Origin: Sphingomonadales bacterium | GTDB lineage: Bacteria; Pseudomonadota; Alphaproteobacteria; Sphingomonadales; Kordiimonadaceae | Length of the DNA: 37,604 nucleotides | Assembly: GCA_011088215.1 (NCBI GenBank) | Contig: JAALKD010000032.1 | Coordinates: forward strand, 1-37,604 | Direction: 5' to 3' | In this document: in pieces, positions 25,288 to 34,517 of the stretch | Numbering within the stretch: the first letter of the stretch is position 1 | How the letters are laid out: the number at the start of each line of letters is the position of its first letter | The notes under the pieces: generated by a model | Database searches by the model: none | Told to the model about the DNA's origin: nothing | Seen by the model: only the letters and a program-made list of their open reading frames with translations | Translations under genes and position numbers: made by a program

Positions 25288-25421
25288 CATATCTCCACAG
25301 CGCGTTACAGGTACAATGTAATATGTATGCCGCCGACTAAAAGAGGAAAAGTTAATTTTCGGCTCATTTAGCTGACACTTGATTGTGAACACTAAGCTAA
25401 TTCTGTTAAAAAAGACTTTAT

Positions 25422-26801
25422 TTACAGATCACTAGGTGCTTCAACACCGGATTTTTCCAGCGCGCTGGCCAATGCCAATTTCAACCGAGCTAATCCGGCC
25501 TCGTCCGCCGCCTCGCAGCGAGCCACCAGCACCGCCTGGGTGTTTGATGCGCGCAACAACCACCAGCCATCATCGGTTTGGACCCGCACGCCGTCCATGG
25601 TGGACATGGTAGCTCCGGCCTCCATCAGGCGCGCTTTCACTTCCTCAACCACTTCAAACTTGCGGGTTTCGCCGCATTCAAAACGCAGTTCTGGTGTATT
25701 CACCGCCGAGGGTAGACCGTCTTTCAGCGCGTCCAGATCGCCGCCTTGCACAGTGATCGCATTCAGAAACCTGATCCCGGCATAAATGGCGTCATCATGA
25801 CCGTAAAACTTATGTTTGTAGAAAATATGACCGGACATCTCTCCGGCAAGCGGAGAGCTCAGCTCGACCATTTTTTCCTTAATTAGCGAATGGCCGGTTT
25901 TCCACATCACGGGTTCGCCGCCCAATTCGGCAATGCGATCGAACAACACCTGGCTGGCTTTAACGTCAGCAATGATGGGAGCGCCCGGCAACTCGCGTAA
26001 CAAGTCGCCTGCCATAATTGCCAGCATCTGGTCTCCCCAAACTACTCTACCCTGGCTGTCCACCGCACCTATACGGTCTCCGTCGCCGTCAAACGACAAT
26101 CCCAAGTCATAGCCATGTTCAGCCACCGCATCCTTCAACTGCTCGAGGTTTTCCTCAACGGTGGGGTCGGCATGGTGGTTGGGGAAGGTGCCGTCGATGT
26201 CGCCGTTGATTACGATATGCTTACCCGGCAAGCGCTTCACCAACGTGGTAATAGCGTCGCCAGCGGAGCCGTTGGCCGGATCCCACACCACTTTAAAATC
26301 GCCGAAATCCACATCTCGGGCAAGCCGGTCCAGATACCGGTCAAAAATATCAATGTCGGTGCGCGTGCCCTCGCCACGTTCATAATCCGCATTATTTGCC
26401 AAAACACCCAATTTCTGAATTGCTTCGCCGAAACACGGCTTTTTGCCGATCATAATCTTGAAACCATTATAGTTGGGTGGGTTATGCGACCCAGTGATCA
26501 TCACACCACCGTCTGCATCTAGCTCAAAAACCGCATAATATAGCATTGGCGTTGGACCAAGGCCTACCATGTTGACATCAATACCAGTGCTCAGGACGCC
26601 GTCCACCAACGCCTTCGAGAGCGCCGGCGACGAAAGTCGCCCGTCATAGCCGACGCAAATACAGCTACCGCCGTTTCGCTTTACAGTAGTGCCGATCGCT
26701 TGTCCTAACGCGGTCGCATCAGCCACACCAATGGTTTCATCGACAATACCGCGAACGTCATATTCGCGCAGAACAGTGGAGTGAAAAATATGGGCTGTCA
26801 T
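25422..26801 (-). CDS. Phosphomannomutase/phosphoglucomutase
   Basis: 459 residues from ATG 26801 (GAGAG about 8 bp upstream); a longer start would add ten residues without similarity. It is an alpha-D-phosphohexomutase with four domains: [11 protein letters not shown] at the start, the phosphoserine loop [15 protein letters not shown] near residue 95, the magnesium loop [10 protein letters not shown] near 235, the sugar loop [11 protein letters not shown] near 320 and the phosphate site RASNTQAV near 425. It interconverts hexose 1- and 6-phosphates for surface polysaccharide or nucleotide-sugar synthesis. It resembles the bifunctional AlgC-type enzyme; the preferred sugar is not decided by sequence. 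Confidence 0.93.
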   Translation of the reverse strand: MTAHIFHSTVLREYDVRGIVDETIGVADATALGQAIGTTVKRNGGSCICVGYDGRLSSPALSKALVDGVLSTGIDVNMVGLGPTPMLYYAVFELDADGGVMITGSHNPPNYNGFKIMIGKKPCFGEAIQKLGVLANNADYERGEGTRTDIDIFDRYLDRLARDVDFGDFKVVWDPANGSAGDAITTLVKRLPGKHIVINGDIDGTFPNHHADPTVEENLEQLKDAVAEHGYDLGLSFDGDGDRIGAVDSQGRVVWGDQMLAIMAGDLLRELPGAPIIADVKASQVLFDRIAELGGEPVMWKTGHSLIKEKMVELSSPLAGEMSGHIFYKHKFYGHDDAIYAGIRFLNAITVQGGDLDALKDGLPSAVNTPELRFECGETRKFEVVEEVKARLMEAGATMSTMDGVRVQTDDGWWLLRASNTQAVLVARCEAADEAGLARLKLALASALEKSGVEAPSDL

Positions 26802-26885
26802 TGCATGCTCTCGTTTAAAATTAAGTTTCAAATAGCCACCGCCATGGCAAGACCAGTTATATTGGCCAATGTGTGCAGTGTTTAA

Positions 26886-27350
26886 TTACCCCAAAAGTGT
26901 CTTACGTGCGTCATTCAATTTTGCGGCCATCCAGTCAGACCCGCCCTTGTCAGGGTGGACCTGCGCCATCAAGCGGCGGTAGGCTTCATTAACTTCCGCT
27001 TCACCAGCGCCCTCTTCCAGCCCCAAAATTTCCAATGCTTCGGTACGGCTCATTGAACTTTGTCCTGCCGTTCCACCAGAACTACCAAAGCCAGGCTTCC
27101 CCATTTTGAAATTCTTTAGCAACCTAGCCGCCGCCATCGGGCCAAACATGCGCAACATCGCATAGCCCGCTGGTACGGCTGCCAACAGGGCTTTACCAGT
27201 CGCTAACAGCACCAATGCCAGCAAAAGGCACACACCAATAATTGCCCACATCAGGCTGCGCTTAGCCGTCGCGACGGTGGCATTTGCCCACGAACTCAGC
27301 AAAAATAAAAGCAGAGCCGCCAAAAGTAAGCCTATGATAAGATACGGCAT
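26886..27350 (-). CDS. Membrane-anchored DnaJ-domain protein (TIM14/DjlC-like)
   Basis: 154 residues. The first 75 hold two or three hydrophobic helices (YLIIGLLLAALLLFLL; LMWAIIGVCLLLALVLLA; ALLAAVPAGYAML). A glycine-rich linker leads to a C-terminal J-domain (SRTEALEILGLEEG, EAYRRLMAQVHPDKGGSDW) with an intact HPD. The C-terminal J-domain and membrane anchor recall mitochondrial TIM14/Pam18. It should recruit DnaK to the membrane. It starts 3 bp after the mipZ stop, so the two are co-transcribed. Confidence 0.9.
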   Translation of the reverse strand: MPYLIIGLLLAALLLFLLSSWANATVATAKRSLMWAIIGVCLLLALVLLATGKALLAAVPAGYAMLRMFGPMAAARLLKNFKMGKPGFGSSGGTAGQSSMSRTEALEILGLEEGAGEAEVNEAYRRLMAQVHPDKGGSDWMAAKLNDARKTLLG

Positions 27351-27353
27351 ACG

Positions 27354-28217
27354 TTACGCTACCTTTGTGCGGCGAAACGGCAAGTCGAGCGCGTTGACAA
27401 GCGCGCGCAACTCCTGCCGGGCCGCCACATGCGACAACGACAGTCCTTTGCCGTCAACGCCGCCTTCTTTTTTCAGATCAATCAGCGTCAGCCCGCGCAA
27501 GAACATTTCCCTGTAAACCACCCGCTCTCCGAGACCGGAGACATAACGCACACCGATGCGCTTGCTTAGCTCAGACAAAACGGCCTCAACCCGTTCCTTG
27601 TTTTTAGCGTGCAGGGTGCCGACCCGGTTCCGGAGAACCACCCAGTCGATTGAGCCTCCGTCTGCTACTGCACGGCGCTGGCGTGCCTTCCATACCATTT
27701 CGGCGTAAAGACTTGGACCCTGCACGGCATAGGTTTTGGGGTCAATGCGCGCCAGCAGGTCCAGGTCGACAAAACTGTCATTGACCGGGGTCACCAGCGT
27801 GTCAGCCGCTGTATGGGCCAAGCGTGACAAAAGGGTGTCGCTTCCGGGACAATCGATCACTACAACATCTACGGCGCCGGCAAGCGTGACGTAGGCCTGT
27901 TCAAAACGGTGTTTTTCGTCTGCCTCGGCTTCGTCCGATGTGCGCAACTCAGACTTCGGCACCACCAATTCCTGCGGCATCGACATCGACAAACTGTTTT
28001 CATTGCAATAGCGCCGCCTGTTTTCGATGTAGCGAGTCAGGCTTTTTTGCCGGGCGTCCAGATCGATGGTGCCGACCCGATAACCTTCAGCCAGCAGCGA
28101 GACAACAATATGCATCGCCGTCGTCGATTTGCCCGATCCGCCTTTCTCGTTGCCCAAGACAATTAGATGCGGTCGGTCAGGAATACCGTCTGGTCTGTTT
28201 AAATCACTGTCTGGCAC
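27354..28217 (-). CDS. mipZ: MipZ, ParA-type ATPase controlling division-site placement
   Basis: 287 residues from GTG 28217, chosen because GGAG lies 6 bp before it; an ATG 84 bp upstream gives an extra segment without family similarity. The deviant Walker A IVLGNEKGGSGKSTTAMH is followed by GTIDLDARQKSLTRYIENRR, which is nearly diagnostic of MipZ, and by VVIDCPGSDTLLSRLA (Walker B). DWVVLRNRVGTLHAKN is also characteristic. In Caulobacter, MipZ forms bipolar gradients with ParB and blocks FtsZ assembly near the poles. It is divergent from the Bax-like and panC genes. Confidence 0.93.
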   Translation of the reverse strand: MPDSDLNRPDGIPDRPHLIVLGNEKGGSGKSTTAMHIVVSLLAEGYRVGTIDLDARQKSLTRYIENRRRYCNENSLSMSMPQELVVPKSELRTSDEAEADEKHRFEQAYVTLAGAVDVVVIDCPGSDTLLSRLAHTAADTLVTPVNDSFVDLDLLARIDPKTYAVQGPSLYAEMVWKARQRRAVADGGSIDWVVLRNRVGTLHAKNKERVEAVLSELSKRIGVRYVSGLGERVVYREMFLRGLTLIDLKKEGGVDGKGLSLSHVAARQELRALVNALDLPFRRTKVA

Positions 28218-28326
28218 ACAAAACTCCAGTTTATCCAAACACTTAATTGCAATGTAATGGCTCCGTGAAAGGGTCATATGCCCGGCCAATGATTGAGCCA
28301 TTCTTTCTTACGTCATTGCACATTTT

Positions 28327-28332
28327 TATAAT
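28327..28332 (+). promoter_or_regulatory. Candidate -10 box upstream of the Bax-like/panC operon
   Basis: A consensus TATAAT stands in the 264-bp mipZ/Bax-like divergent spacer. The -35 region at normal spacing is poor. An alternative is TTGCAC at 28316-28321 with TATATA 18 bp on. Either would leave a leader of about 120-140 bases before the GTG start. Confidence 0.3.
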
Positions 28333-28481
28333 AGTCCGATATATAGGAAAACACGACCATAATGACCATGGGTTATTATGAACAAAAACGAACCGATAAA
28401 AGAGTGATCGCTGTCGAGGCGGCCAACCATTGATTAACAACAGGTCAGCAATAGGCCAAAGTTTGGGAAGAGAACCGCCGC

Positions 28482-29426
28482 GTGCGTGATCAGATACGAA
28501 AATATTCTGGTTTTCTTATTCTATTGGCGCTGCTTGCGGTCGTGCCGATCGGTATCGCGCGCCATATGCTCAGCGAATCGCGCAATGATGCCTATGTGGA
28601 GGACAAACCCAACTACCTGTCACACCAATACCCGCCTGCGGGTAATGCCGAATTAACCCCCCGACTGGCACGCCTGCTCGAAAAAGAAATGCAGAAAGTT
28701 GACGCCGTACCGCGCACCTTTTTAACTAGGTTACCTGATAATCTGCCGGGTCTTGTCGATGCCAAGAAACGCAAGCAGCTTTTCGTATCAGCCATGTTAC
28801 CCATTATTCTGAGAGCTAACGAACTGATTATCGCTGACCGTGGTCGGTTGCTGTCGATTAAAGACCGGCTTGAGGGCGGCGACAGCGCAGGCAAGCGCCA
28901 GCGTATTTGGCTCGAACAGCTGGCGAAACGCCACCGAGTAAAATTGTCAACACCCGCCACTGTCGAGCAAATTGACATCCTGCTATTCAAGGTGGATATC
29001 ATTCCGCCGTCACTGGCGCTGGCTCAGGCAGCAATGGAATCAGGCTGGGGCACCAGCCGCTTCGCCCAACAAGCCAATGCATTGTTCGGTGAATGGACCT
29101 GGAATCAGGAAGAAGGAATTTTGCCACTGGGTCGCGAAGACGGCAAAACCCACAAGATCAAAAGTTTCGAGTATTTGCTCGATAGCGTGCGCAGCTACAT
29201 GACCAACCTGAATCGGCACCGAAGTTATGGCGGCCTGCGTGATCGAAGGGCAGAACTTCGCACCCATAATCTGGTGTTAACCGGCGCAGCTCTTGCCCCA
29301 GCCCTTGTTGACTATTCTGAGCGCGGAACCGCCTATGTCAACGATATTCTGTCGATCATCGATTATAACGACCTGGACGGCCTTGATAGCGCGCGCCTGA
29401 TGGCAACAGTGCAGGAAAGTCGCTAG
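28482..29426 (+). CDS. Bax-type glucosaminidase-domain protein, membrane anchored
   Basis: 314 residues from GTG 28482. A hydrophobic segment at about residues 9-27 (GFLILLALLAVVPIGIA) is a signal anchor, placing the rest in the periplasm. The glucosaminidase domain (Bax family, PF01832) is seen in PPSLALAQAAMESGWGTSRFA, which carries the catalytic Glu, and in NALFGEWTW. ALVDYSERGTAYVNDI is near the end. Such proteins cleave N-acetylglucosaminyl bonds of peptidoglycan. A central region (residues about 60-150) is conserved in Bax proteins but of unknown use. It ends 1 bp before panC, so the two are co-transcribed. Confidence 0.88.
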   Translation: MRDQIRKYSGFLILLALLAVVPIGIARHMLSESRNDAYVEDKPNYLSHQYPPAGNAELTPRLARLLEKEMQKVDAVPRTFLTRLPDNLPGLVDAKKRKQLFVSAMLPIILRANELIIADRGRLLSIKDRLEGGDSAGKRQRIWLEQLAKRHRVKLSTPATVEQIDILLFKVDIIPPSLALAQAAMESGWGTSRFAQQANALFGEWTWNQEEGILPLGREDGKTHKIKSFEYLLDSVRSYMTNLNRHRSYGGLRDRRAELRTHNLVLTGAALAPALVDYSERGTAYVNDILSIIDYNDLDGLDSARLMATVQESR

Positions 29427-29427
29427 C

Positions 29428-30288
29428 ATGAACGAACTCCCTCGCGTTGTTCGCACAATCACGGCGCTGCGCCAATTTGTACAGGCTTCTCGTGCTGAGG
29501 GGAAAACCATTGGTTTAGTGCCAACCATGGGTGCACTGCATCACGGCCATTTGTCTTTGATAACCGAAATATCCAAGCATGTGGATCTACCCATCGTCTC
29601 AATTTTCGTCAATCCAACCCAATTCGGCGAAGGAGAAGACTTCGAAACCTATCCGCGCGAGGAACAGGCGGATCTGGAAAAACTAGCCGAAACTGACACT
29701 GTGCTGGTCTATGCGCCCGATGCTCGCGAAATGTACCCGCCCGGCGACTCCACAACCGTCAGCGTTGGCGGCATTACCGGCCGTCTCGAGGGCACCGCGA
29801 GACCCGGTCATTTTGACGGCGTTGCTACTGTCGTCAGCAAGCTGTTGCTGCAATGTCAACCCGACGCGGCCATATTTGGTGAGAAGGATTACCAGCAACT
29901 GGCCGTTATCCGCCAATTTGTACGCGACCTAACAGTTCCAGTGGACATTCTGGGCGGCCCAATCATTAGGGAAACCGACGGATTAGCTGCCTCGTCGCGC
30001 AACGCATACCTCAGCGAAGCTGGCCGCAAAGTGGCGGGGCAGCTGAATGTTATTTTGGCGAGGCTCGTCGCAGAAGTCGCCGCTGGCAGCAGCGTTAAAC
30101 ATGCGGAACAAACGGCGACAGACACCCTGCTGGCAGCTGGGTTTCACGCCGTGGACTATGTGGCGGTTGTGGACCCTGCTACGTTGGAGCCTGTAACGGT
30201 CGTTAATCGCAGTGCCCGGGTGCTGACAGTTGCGCGCATAGAGGGCGTTCGGCTGTTGGACAACATGGCCATCGAAGTGCCCCGATAA
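29428..30288 (+). CDS. panC: PanC, pantothenate synthetase (pantoate-beta-alanine ligase)
   Basis: 286 residues of normal length. It has the nucleotidyl-transferase motifs LVPTMGALHHGHLSLI (HxGH), FVNPTQFGEGEDFETYPR, PGHFDGVATVV, FGEKDYQQLAVI and the KMSKS-equivalent SSRNAYLS. PanC joins pantoate and beta-alanine with ATP, the last step of vitamin B5 synthesis. panB is not in the window. Its neighbourhood with mipZ is a conserved alphaproteobacterial arrangement (from memory). It is convergent with the M28 peptidase gene across a 42-bp spacer. Confidence 0.97.
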   Translation: MNELPRVVRTITALRQFVQASRAEGKTIGLVPTMGALHHGHLSLITEISKHVDLPIVSIFVNPTQFGEGEDFETYPREEQADLEKLAETDTVLVYAPDAREMYPPGDSTTVSVGGITGRLEGTARPGHFDGVATVVSKLLLQCQPDAAIFGEKDYQQLAVIRQFVRDLTVPVDILGGPIIRETDGLAASSRNAYLSEAGRKVAGQLNVILARLVAEVAAGSSVKHAEQTATDTLLAAGFHAVDYVAVVDPATLEPVTVVNRSARVLTVARIEGVRLLDNMAIEVPR

Positions 30289-30330
30289 AGCCACCAACTG
30301 GCTATACCGAGGCGCATTCTTTCGTACGGA

Positions 30331-31938
30331 TTAGTCGTCGTTATCCTCTTCGATTTCGACCTTGGCTTTCGGCAGTGGTTTACGCGGCAATTTTTCGTCA
30401 CGCATAGCAGCATGATACAAAAAACTCGCCATAATCACTGACGCCTGTTTCAGGTCTTTCTCATAAGTATGGCCGAATGTATCGACCTGGCTGTGGTGAA
30501 GCCGACTACCGTAGTCCAACGGGTCCTGAATAAACTGGAATCCGGGGAGGCCGATATCGTCGAACGGTTCGTGGTCAGTGCCGCCGGTTGCTTGCAGAGT
30601 AACAGTTTTGGCGCCCAGGTCATGGAACGGCTTCAGCCATGCTTTGAAAATGGGCACAATCGCTGAATTGCCTTCGCCGTACACACCGCGAATTTTACCT
30701 GAGCCATTATCAAGATTGAAATAGGCAGAAAACCGTTCAAACTCCGGCTTCAACGTCATAGGAAACTGATCATAGTATTGTTCGTAAGTGCCCATATACT
30801 GCAGGGTTTCACTGGGATTTTTTGGTCGATCCACCAAATGGTCGAGCACATATTGTTGTGATCCGTAATAGCCCTGTTCTTCACCGCCCCATAGTCCGAC
30901 ACGGATGGTGCGGTTCGGCTGAATGCCGATAGCCTTTAGAATGCGCGCGGCTTCCATAACCACTGCGGTACCAGCGCCGTTATCAGCGGCACCGTCACCG
31001 ACAAACCAGCTATCCAGGTGGGCACCTGCCATTACAATTTCAGGCCTACGACCTTTGCCAGGAATATCGGCGAGCGTGGAATAGCTTTTAGTATCTTCGG
31101 TGTAGAATGTGGCGTCCACATCAATGCTCATGCGCACTTTTTCACCTGATTTCAGCATGCGTACAGCACGAGCATAATGTTCATACGCCATGCCAACCCC
31201 AGGTATTTTGGCGTTTTTACCGATTTTATATTGATAAGATGTTGCTTCAATCAGCATCGCTTTTCTAGGCGAACGGCGCACCATGGCAATCGCGCCTTCT
31301 TTGGCCAAAAATTGCTCCAGTTCATAGAAGAAACTCTTATATTTGATCCAGCCTTCAAACCCTGCCTTGGCCGGGTCACCGGTCGGCACTGAGTATTCTG
31401 CAGTTTTTGCCAAGCTTGCCTTGTCGCGCCGGGTGAAAACCGTATTACTCGGTTCTTTTTGCTTTGGCAGACTGCTTACTAATACAATCTTTCCATCAAG
31501 CTTGCCGCGCCATTTGGCGAAATCCTTTTTCGAACGGATCGGCGCATGAACCACGTCGCCCTCAAGAACACCGGTGGTGCCTGGGTGCCAGGTTAACGGC
31601 AAGGCATACAGCTGGGTTCTGCGCGGCGCGGTCATGTATACCTCAGACCGCTCACCGGTCCAGCCAGCGCCAAATTCAAACCCATCTAGACGCGCATTCT
31701 CCAGACCCCATTCAGTTAGCTTATCGCGGGTCCAGTTATTGGCTTCAATCATAGCCGGAGACCCAGTCAAGCGCGGCCCGATAGTGTCCGTCAAATGGCG
31801 CAGGGTATCCATCACCTCAGACCGGTTGAAACCTTCATCGCGAATCTTGTTGATCACATTCAGATCAACAGGTTCCTGCGCCAGCGCCGGCATTGTCAGC
31901 GCTACTGCGCAAAAAGCAGCTGTAAAAAATTGTTTCAT
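30331..31938 (-). CDS. Secreted M28-family metallopeptidase
   Basis: 535 residues from ATG 31938 (GGAG six bases before it; the adjoining GTG codon is a poorer start). A Sec signal peptide is clear: KQFFTAAFCAVALTMPALA, probable cut before QEPVD. Zinc ligands of the M28 core are visible: MAGAHLDSWFVGDGAADNGAG (His and bridging Asp), GLWGGEEQGYYGS (Glu-Glu) and GGTDHEPFDDIG (His). A PA-like insert lies between the N-terminus and the core (about residues 120-250). It is probably a periplasmic or exported aminopeptidase/carboxypeptidase of the PGCP type. The acidic tail ends EIEEDNDD. Confidence 0.92.
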   Translation of the reverse strand: MKQFFTAAFCAVALTMPALAQEPVDLNVINKIRDEGFNRSEVMDTLRHLTDTIGPRLTGSPAMIEANNWTRDKLTEWGLENARLDGFEFGAGWTGERSEVYMTAPRRTQLYALPLTWHPGTTGVLEGDVVHAPIRSKKDFAKWRGKLDGKIVLVSSLPKQKEPSNTVFTRRDKASLAKTAEYSVPTGDPAKAGFEGWIKYKSFFYELEQFLAKEGAIAMVRRSPRKAMLIEATSYQYKIGKNAKIPGVGMAYEHYARAVRMLKSGEKVRMSIDVDATFYTEDTKSYSTLADIPGKGRRPEIVMAGAHLDSWFVGDGAADNGAGTAVVMEAARILKAIGIQPNRTIRVGLWGGEEQGYYGSQQYVLDHLVDRPKNPSETLQYMGTYEQYYDQFPMTLKPEFERFSAYFNLDNGSGKIRGVYGEGNSAIVPIFKAWLKPFHDLGAKTVTLQATGGTDHEPFDDIGLPGFQFIQDPLDYGSRLHHSQVDTFGHTYEKDLKQASVIMASFLYHAAMRDEKLPRKPLPKAKVEIEEDNDD

Positions 31939-32000
31939 CACTGTCTCCGTCTTGTTGTTTATTTCTTTTCGTTGGCCGTACTCTGCTGCGAATGGCGGCT

Positions 32001-32804
32001 TTATTCAAGCCCTTCGGTGTACCATTCATAGTCAAAAAACTGCTTAAGCGGTTCCATCCCCGCCAACACAAATCGGGTATCGCATGACCAATCGTCAAAC
32101 CGTTTCAACAGTGGCCAAACTTCCTTGCTCCAAGGTCGGTCCAGCGATTGGTTCACCGTAAAAACATAGTCCGGAAAACGTACAAGATCACCAAAGCCCC
32201 TACTTTCCTCCAGCGTAATTTTGGACAAGCGACCCAGGTAACAAATACGCTCTACCAAACGTTTGCCAAACGAAGAAGGCAGGTCGTTTATTTCTGCTGA
32301 CATACGGTCAGTAATCTGGCCGAGCGTCGTTTGGCTGCGCTCCAGATGTAGCTCGACATTCTCAATGGAATCGCCAATCTCGGCATTTGCTTCGCTGAGT
32401 GCACGCCGCCGAACCTCTGCGGGAAGCTCGGTAAAGCCTCCTGCCATCCAGAAGGCAATCCGATGGCGGAGCCGTTCAATTGAACCACCTTTGATAATAA
32501 AATCATCACCGCCAGATTTAAGGCCACCGCGCACAATATCAATGTCATTATAACCCGTCAGGAAAACAACCGGCATGGTCTTAAGTCCAGCTCGGTCCAG
32601 ATTGGAGACAAAATCGAACCCGCCATCACCGGGCATTTGCACGTCACTGATTATCATCGCAGGACGGTAAGACCGAACATAACCAATCGCCTGTTCGGCG
32701 GTTTCCGCAATGATAGTTTCGAAACCAAAATGGTTCACGGCAGCAGCATGAACCTGCAAAACAACAGGTTCGTCATCGACCAGAAGTATGGGGCCCTTGC
32801 GCAT
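32001..32804 (-). CDS. Response regulator with an unrecognised C-terminal domain
   Basis: 267 residues. Residues 1-122 are a complete receiver: LLVDDEPVV, phospho-acceptor Asp in MIISDVQMPGDGG, Thr in VFLTGYND and Lys in DFIIKGGS. Residues about 123-267 match no output domain I recognise; they are rich in helices (RRALSEANAEIGDSIENVEL, LERSQTTLGQITDRMSAEIN) and then aromatic (VWPLLKRFDDWSCDTRF, FFDYEWYTEG). No HTH, GGDEF, EAL or HD signature is visible. It is 8 bp after the mgtE stop and 62 bp before the M28 gene, so it may share their transcript. Confidence 0.85.
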   Translation of the reverse strand: MRKGPILLVDDEPVVLQVHAAAVNHFGFETIIAETAEQAIGYVRSYRPAMIISDVQMPGDGGFDFVSNLDRAGLKTMPVVFLTGYNDIDIVRGGLKSGGDDFIIKGGSIERLRHRIAFWMAGGFTELPAEVRRRALSEANAEIGDSIENVELHLERSQTTLGQITDRMSAEINDLPSSFGKRLVERICYLGRLSKITLEESRGFGDLVRFPDYVFTVNQSLDRPWSKEVWPLLKRFDDWSCDTRFVLAGMEPLKQFFDYEWYTEGLE

Positions 32805-32812
32805 AAATCTGC

Positions 32813-34279
32813 CTACAATAAAATGGCGTAAGCCAGTCCCAAAAAGGCGAAAAAACCAACCACATCAGTAATGGTGGTAACAAAAACGCTAGAGGCAATC
32901 GCCGGATCAATGTCAAGCTTATGCAGCAGCATGGGCACTGCCATGCCAGACAATCCAGCAACAAAAATATTGACAATCATTGCCGTCGCAAAAATCAACG
33001 CAAGCGTTGCACCGCCAAACCAAACATAGGCTACCGCCCCGGACAATATCGCCAAAATAAGACCGTTCAGACTTGCAGCCATTAACTCGCGCATCATCAC
33101 CCGTATAGCGTTGGTAGAGCTGAGTTCTTTGGTCGCAATTGCGCGCACGGCCACAGTCATGGTTTGAGTGCCGGCGTTGCCGCCCATGGACGCCACAATC
33201 GGCATTAGCACCGCCAAGGCAACCATCTGTTCGATGGTAGCATCAAAAAGGCCAATGACCGTCGATGCCAGAATTGCAGTTCCCAGGTTAACGGTCAGCC
33301 ACACGAAACGGCTGCGGGTAATTTCAACAAAATTCTCATTGAGGCCGGATTCTTCACCAACACCAGCCAGTGCAAGGATATCTTCTTCGGCTTCCTCTTC
33401 GATCACGTCGACAACATCATCTACGGTGATTACACCGACCAAACGACCATTTTCGTCAACCACACCTGATGAAATCAGGTGGTATTTGGTGAACTGGTAG
33501 GCCGCTTCTTCCTGGTCCATATTCACATCAATAAGATAAGGATCCGCATCCATAATTTCTGCGATGGTTTTTGGTCGTTTTGTCCGCATCAACCGCGAAA
33601 CCGGCAACGTGCCGACTGGCCGGTGAGACGGATCGACCACAAACACATCGTAGAAGTCGTCTGGAATATCGTCTTTGTCCGATCGCAGGAAATCGATGGT
33701 TTGGCCAACTGTCCAAAATTCAGGCAAGGCCACCAATTCGCGCTGCATCAAGCGACCAGCGGAATCCTCAGGGTAACTGAGGTTTTCTTCAATCGCCGCT
33801 CGGTCGTCGCTGTCCAGCGCCTCCATAACCTCTTGGCGGTCTGCGGCTTCCAGTTCCTCAATAACATATACCGCGTCGTCGACATCAAGCTCAGTGACAG
33901 CTTCAGCGATCTGATCGTTGGGCATGTGCTCATAAAGATCGTCTTGAGCTTCACCTTCAACTTCAGTTAGTACGTCAGGAGCAAGCTGGTCGCCGAGCAA
34001 TTCGATAAGTTTTACGCGCCGATTGGGCGGTAAAACCTCAAGAACATCGGCCACGTCGGCGGCATGGACTTCGTCCAACAGTGTCCGCACTCGGTCACCG
34101 TCCTCTTCTTTCAGCCCCTCCTGCAACTCGTCTATAAACGGACGGCTCAGATGAACGTCAGTTTGCGGCACTTCGAGGGTCTCATCAATAACGCCCCCGT
34201 CGTCAGCGGACAGCACAGCAGACGCATCGTCGTCGATGCGGCCGTTTTGCTCGTCTTTCTCCTGGCCTGACTGTGTCAA
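32813..34279 (-). CDS. mgtE: MgtE, magnesium transporter
   Basis: 488 residues from TTG 34279 with GGGGGA just upstream. Domain order is the usual one: an acidic N-terminal MgtE_N superhelical domain (LLDEVHAADVADVLEVLPP), two CBS domains (around VVDPSHRPVGTLPVSRLM and VVDENGRLVGVITVDDVVDV), the plug helix, and a C-terminal membrane domain of five helices. The family signature MGGNAGTQTMTVAVRA is present. The cytosolic domains sense magnesium and close the channel when it is plentiful. An N-terminal stretch of about 35 residues is unusually Asp/Glu-rich. No M-box riboswitch was evident in the 238-bp upstream spacer. Confidence 0.95.
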   Translation of the reverse strand: MTQSGQEKDEQNGRIDDDASAVLSADDGGVIDETLEVPQTDVHLSRPFIDELQEGLKEEDGDRVRTLLDEVHAADVADVLEVLPPNRRVKLIELLGDQLAPDVLTEVEGEAQDDLYEHMPNDQIAEAVTELDVDDAVYVIEELEAADRQEVMEALDSDDRAAIEENLSYPEDSAGRLMQRELVALPEFWTVGQTIDFLRSDKDDIPDDFYDVFVVDPSHRPVGTLPVSRLMRTKRPKTIAEIMDADPYLIDVNMDQEEAAYQFTKYHLISSGVVDENGRLVGVITVDDVVDVIEEEAEEDILALAGVGEESGLNENFVEITRSRFVWLTVNLGTAILASTVIGLFDATIEQMVALAVLMPIVASMGGNAGTQTMTVAVRAIATKELSSTNAIRVMMRELMAASLNGLILAILSGAVAYVWFGGATLALIFATAMIVNIFVAGLSGMAVPMLLHKLDIDPAIASSVFVTTITDVVGFFAFLGLAYAILL

Positions 34280-34517
34280 TTTCGTCCCCCATCAACACTG
34301 GAAGATACTCATAAACTTACCTTCATCACACTTGATAAAAGAAACGGCGGACGGAAGCCAGCGTCGAGTTGCTACACAGGGGTGAATAATGTGATTTAAT
34401 GTACCGTACGCTGTTAGTTGCAACCTGACGTCGAATCCGCCTCGAGAGGCACAAAATTTCGTGAAATTAGTATGATAATGACGCATGCTTTGAAAAAATC
34501 GTGCTAAAAAATGCCTC

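Noticed and set aside
30289..30303. Short inverted repeat AGCCA/TGGCT between panC and the M28 gene
   Set aside because: A 5-bp stem without a T-run is too weak to call a terminator.
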